From assembly GCA_003241645.1 (NCBI GenBank), contig QFOX01000002.1:1-64000 (forward strand): a stretch of 64,000 bases of DNA, read 5' to 3'. Numbering within the stretch: the stretch's first letter is position 1; each line of letters starts with the position of its first letter. Under the pieces are notes generated by a model that searched no databases, was not told the DNA's origin, and worked only from the letters and a program-made list of their open reading frames with translations. Below, piece by piece: positions 31,413 to 39,997 of the stretch. This DNA comes from Azospirillum brasilense. Lineage in GTDB: Bacteria; Pseudomonadota; Alphaproteobacteria; Rickettsiales; UBA3002. The translations under genes were made by a program, and so were the position numbers.

Positions 31413-32045
31413 ATGCGCATGGAAATGGAATTCATCAAAACCGCTTTTGTCACCCTGTTCGTGGCCGTGGACCCGCCGGGCCTCGCCGCGATCTTCCTCG
31501 GGCTGACCACCGCCATGACCGTGGCGCAGCGCAAGCGCACGGCCTACCGCTCGGTGGTCATTGCGTTCGGCATTCTGGTGGCCGCGGCCCTTGGTGGCCA
31601 GCGCTTGTTGGATATGCTGGGCATCAGCATTCCGGCGTTCCGCATCGCGGGTGGGCTGCTGCTGTTCTACATTGCCGCGGAAATGGTGTTCGAAAAGCGT
31701 GAGGAGCGCAAAAGCCACTCGGCCGAGCACGCGATTGAACAGGACCACCCCGACGATATTGCCGCCTTCCCGCTGGCCATTCCGTTGATGGCCGGGCCCG
31801 GCGCCATTACCGCCACCATCCTGCAAGCCAGCGCCGCGCATGACAGTGTGTGGAATTTCGTGGCGCTCATTGCGGTCATCGCGCTGGTCATCGGCTCGTG
31901 CCTCGGCACCTTCTTAATGGCCGGGCGCATTGACCGGCTGCTGGGCACCACCGGGCGGCTGGTGCTGTCGCGCCTGCTGGGGGTAATCCTTGCGGCCATG
32001 GCGGTGCAGATCGTGGGTGACGGCGTGATGAGCTTCGCCAATTAG
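31413..32045 (+). CDS. MarC-family integral membrane protein
   Basis: A 210-residue six-helix protein of the MarC/YhgN family. Family features are FVTLFVAVDPPGLAAIFLGL at the N-terminus and FPLAIPLMAGPGAITATIL in the middle; the DPP in the first motif is conserved. Function is unknown despite the historical MarC name, which does not imply drug resistance. ATGs at 31413 and 31419 are both possible. It ends three bases before the stop of the convergent hybrid kinase. Confidence 0.9.
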   Translation: MRMEMEFIKTAFVTLFVAVDPPGLAAIFLGLTTAMTVAQRKRTAYRSVVIAFGILVAAALGGQRLLDMLGISIPAFRIAGGLLLFYIAAEMVFEKREERKSHSAEHAIEQDHPDDIAAFPLAIPLMAGPGAITATILQASAAHDSVWNFVALIAVIALVIGSCLGTFLMAGRIDRLLGTTGRLVLSRLLGVILAAMAVQIVGDGVMSFAN

Positions 32046-32048
32046 CGG

Positions 32049-34451
32049 CTAGGCCGCCTGCTCAAGCAGGCCGCGATCACGGAAGAAATCATGGATGCGG
32101 CCGATCTCCGCCTCGATGCGGTCGACCAGCTCGAGCCGGTGCTGCGCCGATTCGGAAACATACGCCTGCCCCTGCCCGCACAGCACGTAAAGTTGTTTGG
32201 CACCAATGTTGGCGGCGCTGCCTTTGAGCAGGTGCGCGGCTTCGTACCACGGCTTGCTCACGCCATCGACGCAGCAATTGCGCAGTTCGCCCACCACTTC
32301 ATTCGCGTGCTCAAGAAACAGCTGCGCAATATGCACTTCACGGTCGCGGTTGCCCTGCGCATACGCGTCGATCAGTTGCATGTCGATGGGCGCATCGGGC
32401 GGGGTGTGGCGCGCCGCGGGTTGCCCCGGCTGCGTGCCGGGCAACGGATTCAGCTGCACCCACTGGCCAAGCATCTGCCGGAAATGATCGATGTCGATGG
32501 GTTTGCCGATATATTCGTCCATGCCCACGGCAAGGCATTTGTCGCGCTCGCCGAACAGCACGTTGGCCGTCATGGCCACGATGGGAATGCGCTGCTGGCT
32601 ACCCTTTTCCAGCTCACGAATGGCGGTGGCCACTTCGTAGCCGCTTTTCTCGGGCATGTGGCAATCGGTGAAGACGAGGTCAAACTCATGCTCCATGAAC
32701 GCTTCGATGGCGAGCTGCCCGTTCTCGGCCATGTGCACATGGCGGAAGCCAAACCCTTCCAGCATTTTTTCCATGAACAGCTGGTTCAGCGGGTTATCTT
32801 CCGCCACGAGGATGCGCGCATCGGCCGCGTTCAGCAGCGGCTGGCTGCGCGCGATGTGCGGCTTCGGCGCAGCAAAATCCTGATGGCGGGCTTCGGCGCG
32901 GTCCATGGGAATGCGGAACCAGAAGCTGGAGCCGCGGCCCAGCGCGCTTTCCACGCCCAGTTCGCCGCCCATCATTTCCACCAGCTGTTTGGTGATGGCA
33001 AGGCCAAGGCCCGTGCCGCCATATTTGCGGGTGGTGGATGTGTCGGCCTGGCTGAATTCCTCGAAAATGACGGCGTGTTTTTCCGGCGCGATGCCAATGC
33101 CCGTGTCGGTCACGCGGCAGAGCAGTTCCACCTTGCCGCCCAGATCGTGCCAGCTCATATCCACCGCCACGCTGCCCTGATGGGTGTATTTCAGCGCATT
33201 GCCGATGAGGTTGTTGAGAATGCGCGCCACGCGCGTGGGGTCGCCCATGCTGTCGGGGAAGGGTTTCTTTTTAATGGAAAGGGTGAGCAGCAGCCCCTTC
33301 TGCGTGGCCAGCGGTTGCAGGATCTCGACCACCTGCTGCGCCACTTCGGCCGGGTTGAAGCCGATATGTTCCAGCGTCACCTGATTCGCTTCGATCTTCG
33401 ACAGGTCCAGAATATCGTCCACGGTCTTCAGCAGCATATCCGACGCCTGAAGCACGGTCTTGATCATGGTGCGCTGTTCCGGCGAAAGCGCCGTGTCATG
33501 CAGCAGGCGTGACATGCCCAGAATGCTGTTGAGCGGCGTGCGCAGTTCGTGGCTCATGTTCGCGAGGAATTCGGATTTCGCTTTGTTCGCGCGTTCGGCT
33601 TCCACGCGCCGCGCTTTATTCTCCATCGCCTCTTTCTCGATGGTGATATCCTCGATGATGCCATAGAGCACGGCGGGCTCGCCCTGCTCGTCGAACACGG
33701 GCACCTTCACCGTGCGGCCATACCACTTGCCGCGCGCCGAAGTTACGGGCTCTTCTTCGACCTCCACCACCTCGCCGGATTCGATCACCTTATGGTCAAT
33801 GGAGCGGAAAAAATCGGCTTCTTCTTTGGGGAAGAAATCGTAATCGGTCTTGCCCAGCATGTTGGCGGCCTGCATGCCGAACACTTCTTCGGCCTTGCGG
33901 TTCCACACGAGGTAATTGAAATTATTCTGCACATCCTTGGCGAACAGCGCCACGGGAAGATGCTCAATGATCTTGTTCAGGATGTCCTTTTGCCGACTGA
34001 CTTCGCGCGCGCTGCGCTCGGCCTGCTCCTGCGCCAGTTTGCGCGCGGTAATATCCTCAACGATCGCCAGCAGCAGCAGCGGCTTGCCTTCGGCGTCGTA
34101 GATCGGCACCTTGACGGTGTGCGACCACTGGTCGCCCACGGCCTCTTCGTTGATCTCCAGCACCTGTCGGCTTTGCATCACCTCATGGTCCACCGCGTGG
34201 AACGACGCGGCATGTTCCGCCGGGAACAGCTCTTCGTCGCGCTTGCCGACCACGTCCGTGGCTTTCAACCCGAAAGCCCGCTCGGCCTGCTTGTTCCAGA
34301 TGAGGTAACGCTCCTCGTTGCGCATGTCTTTTACGAACATGGCGACGGGAAGGTTCTCGATCAGCATCATCAGCAGGTTTTGCTGTTCGTCGTCTGCCAC
34401 CGTGAGTGGGGCAATCGTTTTCAGGAAAGAGGGTGCGCTAAGATCCGTCAT
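32049..34451 (-). CDS. Hybrid sensor histidine kinase: PAS-PAS-HisKA-HATPase-REC-Hpt
   Basis: 800-residue soluble multi-step phosphorelay kinase; no membrane helix is seen, so it senses inside the cell. Two similar PAS domains (about 22-135 and 150-270) each end in a VEDIT/IEDIT block. Phospho-acceptor: EFLANMSHELRTPLNSILGM; N box NLIGNALKY; G boxes DTGIGIAPEKH and GGTGLGLAI. The receiver has AEDNPLN, VFTDCHMPEKSGYE and AMTAN; the C-terminal Hpt has YEAAHLLKGSAANIGA. No response regulator gene adjoins, so the final target is unknown. Confidence 0.95.
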   Translation of the reverse strand: MTDLSAPSFLKTIAPLTVADDEQQNLLMMLIENLPVAMFVKDMRNEERYLIWNKQAERAFGLKATDVVGKRDEELFPAEHAASFHAVDHEVMQSRQVLEINEEAVGDQWSHTVKVPIYDAEGKPLLLLAIVEDITARKLAQEQAERSAREVSRQKDILNKIIEHLPVALFAKDVQNNFNYLVWNRKAEEVFGMQAANMLGKTDYDFFPKEEADFFRSIDHKVIESGEVVEVEEEPVTSARGKWYGRTVKVPVFDEQGEPAVLYGIIEDITIEKEAMENKARRVEAERANKAKSEFLANMSHELRTPLNSILGMSRLLHDTALSPEQRTMIKTVLQASDMLLKTVDDILDLSKIEANQVTLEHIGFNPAEVAQQVVEILQPLATQKGLLLTLSIKKKPFPDSMGDPTRVARILNNLIGNALKYTHQGSVAVDMSWHDLGGKVELLCRVTDTGIGIAPEKHAVIFEEFSQADTSTTRKYGGTGLGLAITKQLVEMMGGELGVESALGRGSSFWFRIPMDRAEARHQDFAAPKPHIARSQPLLNAADARILVAEDNPLNQLFMEKMLEGFGFRHVHMAENGQLAIEAFMEHEFDLVFTDCHMPEKSGYEVATAIRELEKGSQQRIPIVAMTANVLFGERDKCLAVGMDEYIGKPIDIDHFRQMLGQWVQLNPLPGTQPGQPAARHTPPDAPIDMQLIDAYAQGNRDREVHIAQLFLEHANEVVGELRNCCVDGVSKPWYEAAHLLKGSAANIGAKQLYVLCGQGQAYVSESAQHRLELVDRIEAEIGRIHDFFRDRGLLEQAA

Positions 34452-34470
34452 GGGATGAACGTATATACAA

Positions 34471-34524
34471 CTTTTGCGCGATTAACGCAAAAGCTAATGC
34501 CAAGTATTTATGTTGCATTGCAAC
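34471..34524. promoter_or_regulatory. Palindromes in the gap upstream of the hybrid kinase
   Basis: Two perfect inverted repeats lie in the 72-base AT-rich gap between the permease stop and the kinase start: CTTTTGCG (34471-34478) with CGCAAAAG (34486-34493), and GTTGCA-T-TGCAAC (34512-34524), the latter touching the permease stop codon. They could be an operator for the kinase or a weak 3' hairpin of the permease mRNA; no T-run follows on the minus strand. Confidence 0.4.
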
Positions 34525-36362
34525 TAATTGACGGGCCAGAACGCAAGGATAAGTGGTGTCCCCACGACCACCACAATGATGGATAGCGGCAGGCCAAGGC
34601 GCCAGTAATCACTGAACTTGTAGCCACCCGGCCCCATGACCAGCGTGTTGGACTGGTGGCCGATGGGGGTCAGGAAATCGCAACTGGTGCCCACGGCGAC
34701 CGCCATCAGGAACGGGTCCACGTTGTAGCCCAGCTTGCTGGCCAGCCCCGCGGCGATGGGTGCCATCAGCAGCACGGTGGCGGCGTTGTTCAAAAACGGC
34801 GTGATCAGCATGGAGCAGACGATGACCATCGCCACCATCAGCGGGGCGGATAGCCCGCTTGTGACCTGTGCCACCAGACTGGAAATGATCTCGGTGCCGC
34901 CCACGTCCTGCAGGGCCGAGGTAACGGGGATCATGGCCGCCAGCAGCACGATGACGGGCGCATCGATGGCGGCGTACATCTCGTTCAGGCGAAGGATGCG
35001 CAAGTAGCCAATGGCCAGCACACCGCCGAGGAACGCAATGGAAATGGGCAGCGCGTTCGCCACCGTCAGCCCCACGCACACCGCCAGAATAATGACGGGC
35101 AGCACCGCCACCCGCGCCCGGCCAAGCTGTAGGTTGCGCTCGGCCAGCGGCAGGCAGCCCAGTTCGGCCAGCGTGTCGGCCATGCTATCCTTGTGGCCTT
35201 GCAGCACGATCACGTCGCCCTCGCCCAGCCGCCGGTCTGCAAGGCGCGCGCTCTTCTGGGCAGGGGCCTGGAACCAGCGCGTCAGCCCACGCACCGCGCC
35301 CGTAGCGGCCGCCTGCCGCACGGCCAGCAGGTTCACACCATAGCGCGAGCGCAGTTGCAGGCGTTTGGGCGTGTTGCGGATCATGTGCGAGCCCGGGGCA
35401 ATGACCGCCTCGACCACGTGGATATCGTCGGAGCTTAACTTTACGCCTTCGAGTTCCTTGCTGGCGGCGAGTTCAAGCTTTGCTTTGTCCACCACGTCTT
35501 TCAGGGTGATGGGATCAGTTTCCACCACCAACGTGTCGCCTTGCGCCACCACCGTGAAGGCAGCAGGCACCATGGTGCGCTGTTTTTCGTGCGTGATGCC
35601 GATAATGGCGAATTCCCCATCGATGCTGTCTTCGATCGCACCAATGGTCTTGCCGATGAAGGGCGAATCTTCGCCCACCACCACTTCGCTCACGTAATCC
35701 TCAATGGTGAACTGGTCCTCGGCGGCGGTGGCGCCGCGCCGCTCTTTCGGGATCAGCCGCCAGCCGAACGCCAGATACACAATGCCCACCGCACAGATGC
35801 CCAGCCCCACGGGCGCGAAGTCGAACATACTATAGGGCGTGCCGACAATATCCTGACGGATGCTGGAGATCAGCAGGTTCGGCGGCGTGCCGATGAGGGT
35901 GACCAACCCACCCAGCAACGAACCGAAGGAGAGCGGCATCAGCAGTTCGGAAGCCGAACGGCCCGATTTTTTGGCGAAGGCCAGCGCGATGGGCAGGAAT
36001 ACCGCCAGCGCGCCCACATTGTTCATGAAGGCGGAAAGCCCCATGACCATGCCCACCAGCATCACGATCTGCAGGTATTTGCGCTCGATAACGCCCGAGA
36101 GCGCGCGCAGGCACCAGTCAATGAACCCGGAGCGGCTGATGGCCGCACTAATAACCAGAATGGTCGCCACCGTGGTGACCACGGGGTCGGCAAGGCCGGT
36201 GAATGCTTCTTTGGCAGGAACTACCCCCGCCACCACCGCGGCGAACAGCGCCAGCAGCGCCACAAGGTCGTAACGCCAGCGGTTCCAGATGAACAACACC
36301 AATGATCCCGCGATGATGGAAAAGATCGCGATCTGGTCGGGCGTCAAACTCGTGGAAGGCAT
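34524..36362 (-). CDS. SLC13/DASS-type anion permease with two RCK_C (TrkA-C) domains
   Basis: A 612-residue inner-membrane carrier of the divalent-anion:sodium symporter superfamily. Two inverted membrane halves carry Asn-rich hairpin motifs, SAFMNNVGALAVFLPIA and TPFLNNAATVLLMAPIA. Between them are two TrkA-C-like domains (EDYVSEVVVGEDSPFIGKTI... and the block with LQLRSRYGVNLLAVRQA), which in related proteins bind ligands or sense nucleotides. Also visible is LVTLIGTPPNLLIS. Substrate is not predictable; sulfate or dicarboxylate are usual. It is upstream of the hybrid kinase on the same strand. Confidence 0.92.
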   Translation of the reverse strand: MPSTSLTPDQIAIFSIIAGSLVLFIWNRWRYDLVALLALFAAVVAGVVPAKEAFTGLADPVVTTVATILVISAAISRSGFIDWCLRALSGVIERKYLQIVMLVGMVMGLSAFMNNVGALAVFLPIALAFAKKSGRSASELLMPLSFGSLLGGLVTLIGTPPNLLISSIRQDIVGTPYSMFDFAPVGLGICAVGIVYLAFGWRLIPKERRGATAAEDQFTIEDYVSEVVVGEDSPFIGKTIGAIEDSIDGEFAIIGITHEKQRTMVPAAFTVVAQGDTLVVETDPITLKDVVDKAKLELAASKELEGVKLSSDDIHVVEAVIAPGSHMIRNTPKRLQLRSRYGVNLLAVRQAAATGAVRGLTRWFQAPAQKSARLADRRLGEGDVIVLQGHKDSMADTLAELGCLPLAERNLQLGRARVAVLPVIILAVCVGLTVANALPISIAFLGGVLAIGYLRILRLNEMYAAIDAPVIVLLAAMIPVTSALQDVGGTEIISSLVAQVTSGLSAPLMVAMVIVCSMLITPFLNNAATVLLMAPIAAGLASKLGYNVDPFLMAVAVGTSCDFLTPIGHQSNTLVMGPGGYKFSDYWRLGLPLSIIVVVVGTPLILAFWPVN

Positions 36363-36456
36363 ACATGCTCATGCGTAAGGTTACCCCATGGGCGCTACCA
36401 TGCCGGCATATAAAAAGCGAATGCGGAACGCATCACACCCCACCAGAAACACAAAA

Positions 36457-36478
36457 CCCCACCATTCGGTGGGGCCTT
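36457..36478 (-). terminator. Terminator downstream of tRNA-Ser
   Basis: Read on the minus strand: CCCCACC-GAAT-GGTGGGG followed by TTTTGTG. The stem is seven perfect GC-rich pairs with a tetraloop. It lies about 12 bases beyond the 3' end of the leftward tRNA gene. Confidence 0.85.
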
Positions 36479-36485
36479 GCGTTTC

Positions 36486-36575
36486 TGGAGGAGAGGAGGA
36501 GATTCGAACTCCCGATACGCGTTAACGTATACACACTTTCCAGGCGTGCGCCTTAAACCACTCGGCCACCTCTCC
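36486..36575 (-). tRNA. tRNA-Ser (anticodon GGA)
   Basis: Class II tRNA of 90 bases including CCA. The acceptor is GGAGAGG/CCTCTCC, the D arm contains GGCCGAGTGGTTTAAGGC, the anticodon stem-loop is CACGC-CTGGAAA-GTGTG with anticodon GGA, the long variable arm is TATACG-TTAA-CGCGTA, and the T loop is TTCGAAT. It reads UCC and UCU. CCA appears encoded, but the base before it (discriminator) is T, whereas bacterial serine tRNAs normally have G. The T stem ends in a G-T pair. Confidence 0.95.
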
Positions 36576-36711
36576 TCATCAACGCGTCACGGCAGATACG
36601 GCAAAACCCGCCAATTGCAAAGCGCAAAACGCATTGGTTGATGTTTCACGCTATCTTCACGCTTTTTCAATGCTTTTGCGCGTATGCTACGCCCAGCATC
36701 AGGAGTACGCC

Positions 36712-37686
36712 ATGACCGACCGTTGGAGCGACAAGCATTCCCCCGCCCCGTTGCGCGGCGCGCAGGAGGTCGAGCTGCACGACCTGCCAAGCATTCCCAA
36801 AGTGCGCGCGGCCATGAAGGCCATGCAGGCACAAGGCATGGAGAGCCTGACCATTACCGCAGGCAATATCGACCGCTACATGCCCTTGCTGGAAGCCGCG
36901 TATAACGACGGTTACATGAACATCTTCACCAACCCCGACGAGCGCGAACCGTTCGACCGTTGGGTCAGCGACATTCGCGCCGGGGCGGATATTCCCAACA
37001 CCCGCGTCATCACGCTGTTCGGCAAGAACCTGCAGTCCGACACGCCGGAACTCATCAGCGTTGGGGCGTCGGAGCTGTATCGCCTGAACGATGGCAGCAT
37101 GTGCATGTTCCCCAATTATTATTATTCCATGGAGCGCGCGCAGCGCGAGGGCCAACCGAACAAAGACGCCCGCGCCGAGATCAACCCGCCCATTCCGGTC
37201 ATGTTCGCCGCCCAGCTGGGTGATGCCACCAAAATGGCGGAAGCCGAAGGCAAGCGCATCTCGAGCCTGTTCTTCGAGGCGGAAGACCCCACTAAGACGG
37301 CTGAATCCGGGCTTGAGGGGCAGGAACAACGCCAGGTGATGGCGCGCAACCGCATGTACGAATCCATGATGAAGCATTTCGACATTCCGCACCTGAAGAT
37401 CCCGCATTACGTGCAGCAACCGCTGGAAGAAGGGGCAGCCCCCTGCGAAGTGCTGACCGGGCGTTTCGTTGGCACCGCCACGCAGGCGCGTTCTTTCATC
37501 GACCAGTTCCAGCAGGCCTTCACCGGCCACACGCTGGATGAGAATACGGCAAACGAACCGCAGACCTACGGCCCCATGCGCGATGGGCTGGACGGCATGA
37601 TCGCCGCCCACACGCACGACACCCCCGCCACGCTGAATGCAAATGCGATCGATATCAACTACTTAGCGAGTGGCCGGGGCCGTTAG
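36712..37686 (+). CDS. Uncharacterised protein, 324 aa
   Basis: Soluble protein without signal or membrane helices; no family recognised. It begins MTDRWSDKHSPAPLRGAQEV, then HDLPSIPKVRAAMKAMQAQG, and has an acidic, Met-rich middle. CPN-like blocks such as RLNDGSMCMFPNYYYSMERA and IPHLKIPHYVQQPLEEGAAP are distinctive and could seed a search. AGGAG precedes the ATG at 36712. It lies between tRNA-Ser and an amine oxidase gene on the same strand, 51 bases apart, and may be paired with it. Confidence 0.7.
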   Translation: MTDRWSDKHSPAPLRGAQEVELHDLPSIPKVRAAMKAMQAQGMESLTITAGNIDRYMPLLEAAYNDGYMNIFTNPDEREPFDRWVSDIRAGADIPNTRVITLFGKNLQSDTPELISVGASELYRLNDGSMCMFPNYYYSMERAQREGQPNKDARAEINPPIPVMFAAQLGDATKMAEAEGKRISSLFFEAEDPTKTAESGLEGQEQRQVMARNRMYESMMKHFDIPHLKIPHYVQQPLEEGAAPCEVLTGRFVGTATQARSFIDQFQQAFTGHTLDENTANEPQTYGPMRDGLDGMIAAHTHDTPATLNANAIDINYLASGRGR

Positions 37687-37737
37687 TTTCACCAAACCTT
37701 CACATTACTTCCGCCAAGGCTGCCCTAATATAAGCGC

Positions 37738-39294
37738 ATGAGTAACGCCGAACATGCCAAACCGCCCGAGCAGCTCGCCATTATTGGCGGCGGCATCAGC
37801 GGGCTGACGGCGGCCTATTACGCCCTGAAGAATGGGCAGGACCCCGCAAGCATTACCATTTACGAGGGCGCTGGCCGCCTTGGTGGCAAGATCCAGACCG
37901 GCTATCTCGGCGGCGATCCGAACCGCCCGGTGAATATGGGCGCCGAATTCATCGATTCCGACCACACGCGGCTTATCGGCATTTGCAACGAACTTGGCGT
38001 GAAGCTCAAAGCCTCGAACGATCAGGGCAACGAAATTTTCCAGCGGCCCGACGGTTCGCGCATGGATGGCGATGCGTTCCACGCCGCCTATGGCCCGCTG
38101 CATGCGCGCATCATGGCCGATAAGGCCGAAGTGCTGAAGAACCCCGACGGCCTACTTGCCCAGCGTATTAATTCGCTGTCGATGAACGACTACCTGACCG
38201 AGCTTCGCCAGAGCACCCCTGCGGAGGAGAACCTCGGCATTCTCAAGCGCGTGGCGAACCTTGTGACCGGCACGCAGAACCTGGTGAAGCCTGAGATCAC
38301 CACCATGGCCATGCAGGCCTTCGCCTCGGAAGTGGGCCAGCCCCCGCAGAACGTGAGCGCGCTGCAATTCCTGCACGAAGCGAGCGCCGAAGCAGGCAGC
38401 TTCCTTGATTCCGACTGCGCCTACCGCGTGGAAGGCGGCACCGAAAAGGTCATTGATGCGCTCAAGCAGCATCTCGCCGAGAAGGGCGTGAAGTTCGAAA
38501 CCAACGCGCCCGTGAAGCGCGTGGAAAAAGATGGCAACGGCAGCCTTATTACCTTCGACCGTGAAGGTGCCGCGCCGGTGAAAGCCGAAAAGGTAGTGCT
38601 CGCCCTGCCCGCCTACGCGCTCGGGAAAATCGAAGGGCTGGAAACGCTGGGCATGAGCCCGCAGGCGCGCGACTACATTGGCGGCATGCAATACACCAAC
38701 AGCGTCAAATTCACCGTGAAACTGAAAGACGGCATGAGCCCGCCGGACGGCAATTTCTTCGCCAACCACGGCATGCAGGTGTGGAGTGGCAACCCCGGCG
38801 AGCTGACCTTCCTGGTGAATGCCGACAAGCTCGAGAAAATGACCGCGCCGCAACTGGTGCAGGCCAGCCTGGAGAACTACGCGCGCACGAACAACATGGA
38901 CCCCAACGCGCTGTTCGACCGCAGCCGCGGCAGCATCGTGTTCAACAACCCGGGCAAAGCGTCGGGCTGCTACCGCACGCAAAGCGCCGGCGACACCCGC
39001 AAGGACGAGCATCTGGCCGAAGCATTGGCCGGTATGAATCAGCACGGCGTGGCGGTGACCGGCACCTTCCTGCCGCTGAAGAACGAGAACGGCATTGGCG
39101 TGGGCTTCATGGAGTGCGGCATCGCCAGTTCCGAACGCGCGATCGACCAGTTGGTTGCGCCGAAGAAAGAACGCTCCGCCGCCATGCAACAGATCCTTGA
39201 TCGTGGCGTGAGCAACGACAATGAAGGCCACGTGGCCGCGCTGGAACAGCGCCGCGCCGCCGAACCGGCGCTTGCCGCCACGGCCACGCGCTAA
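37738..39294 (+). CDS. FAD-dependent amine oxidase-type oxidoreductase
   Basis: A 518-residue flavoprotein of the amino-oxidase/protoporphyrinogen oxidase-like superfamily. The dinucleotide fold is LAIIGGGISGLTAAYYALKN (about 13-32), then IYEGAGRLGGKIQTG (the R-x-GG-(R/K) motif) and MGAEFIDSDHTRL. ALPAYALGKI marks the second Rossmann half and the FAD C-terminal region is present, though the typical C-terminal GG-x-x-E motif is altered to VGFMECGIASSERA. No signal peptide is seen. The substrate is unknown. The Ala/Arg-rich tail ends ATATR. It follows the unknown gene at 36712. Confidence 0.85.
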   Translation: MSNAEHAKPPEQLAIIGGGISGLTAAYYALKNGQDPASITIYEGAGRLGGKIQTGYLGGDPNRPVNMGAEFIDSDHTRLIGICNELGVKLKASNDQGNEIFQRPDGSRMDGDAFHAAYGPLHARIMADKAEVLKNPDGLLAQRINSLSMNDYLTELRQSTPAEENLGILKRVANLVTGTQNLVKPEITTMAMQAFASEVGQPPQNVSALQFLHEASAEAGSFLDSDCAYRVEGGTEKVIDALKQHLAEKGVKFETNAPVKRVEKDGNGSLITFDREGAAPVKAEKVVLALPAYALGKIEGLETLGMSPQARDYIGGMQYTNSVKFTVKLKDGMSPPDGNFFANHGMQVWSGNPGELTFLVNADKLEKMTAPQLVQASLENYARTNNMDPNALFDRSRGSIVFNNPGKASGCYRTQSAGDTRKDEHLAEALAGMNQHGVAVTGTFLPLKNENGIGVGFMECGIASSERAIDQLVAPKKERSAAMQQILDRGVSNDNEGHVAALEQRRAAEPALAATATR

Positions 39295-39412
39295 CCCTAC
39301 CGTATTTATTTTTTGAAAGCCCACAGGGAGCACGCAGGCGGGCGCGTATCAACCATGCATGCCACGGCAAACGGCATGCGTTGTTGTCACCACGTTAACC
39401 CATGAGGGTGTT

Positions 39413-39868
39413 ATGTTTACCCGCTCCCTGCTTGCCGCCGGCGCCGTTATGCTGGCGGGCACCGCTGCCCACGCGCAGTACTATCCCGCGACCTATCAGG
39501 AACCTTATTGCCGCGAATTCAACAAGGTGGTCACCGTGGGTGGCCAGCCCGCCCCCGCCTATGGGCAGGCCTGCTACCAGCCCGATGGCTCGTGGCAGAT
39601 CATGTCCGACCAGATCCCGCGCGCGCAGCCGGTGCAATATGTGCCTGCGCAGAATCAGGTGATCTATGTGCCGCAACCAAGCCCACGCACCGTGTTCAGT
39701 TTTAACCTGAACAGCTACAACCCGTATCGCGTGCGTTATTACAATGAATATGGCCATGGCTGGCGCGATTGGAACCGTGGCCACGACCGCCGCGACTGGG
39801 ATCGCGGGCGTGGGCATGGCCATTACAAACACGGCCATGGGCATGGCGGCGGCCACTGGCCGCGCTAA
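39413..39868 (+). CDS. Secreted protein with His/Gly/Arg-rich C-terminus, 151 aa
   Basis: The signal peptide MFTRSLLAAGAVMLAGTAAHA is followed by a domain with two cysteines (EPYCREFNKVVTVGGQ and GQACYQPDGSWQI), the pattern of small surface-antigen-like domains, then a Tyr/Asn region and a tail of alternating His, Gly, Arg and Asp (about residues 115-151) that could bind metal ions. GAGGGTG lies just upstream of the ATG. A strong terminator follows, so the gene is a single unit. Its role is unknown. Confidence 0.8.
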   Translation: MFTRSLLAAGAVMLAGTAAHAQYYPATYQEPYCREFNKVVTVGGQPAPAYGQACYQPDGSWQIMSDQIPRAQPVQYVPAQNQVIYVPQPSPRTVFSFNLNSYNPYRVRYYNEYGHGWRDWNRGHDRRDWDRGRGHGHYKHGHGHGGGHWPR

Positions 39869-39894
39869 CGCTTAATCTGCCTGAACCGTCACTT

Positions 39895-39938
39895 CTGGCC
39901 GGGGCCTGCCTCCCCATTGCCCCGGCCAGCTTTTTTTT
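39895..39938 (+). terminator. Strong rho-independent terminator
   Basis: An 11-bp perfect stem, CTGGCCGGGGC (39895-39905) with GCCCCGGCCAG (39919-39929), a 13-base loop and then CTTTTTTTT. It ends the 39413-39868 transcript before the aminopeptidase gene. Confidence 0.92.
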
Positions 39939-39997
39939 GCCTGTTGCTTCTGGCGGGTCGCCTGCGTAGGTTCGCGGCATTCAACCCGTGAGTATCT

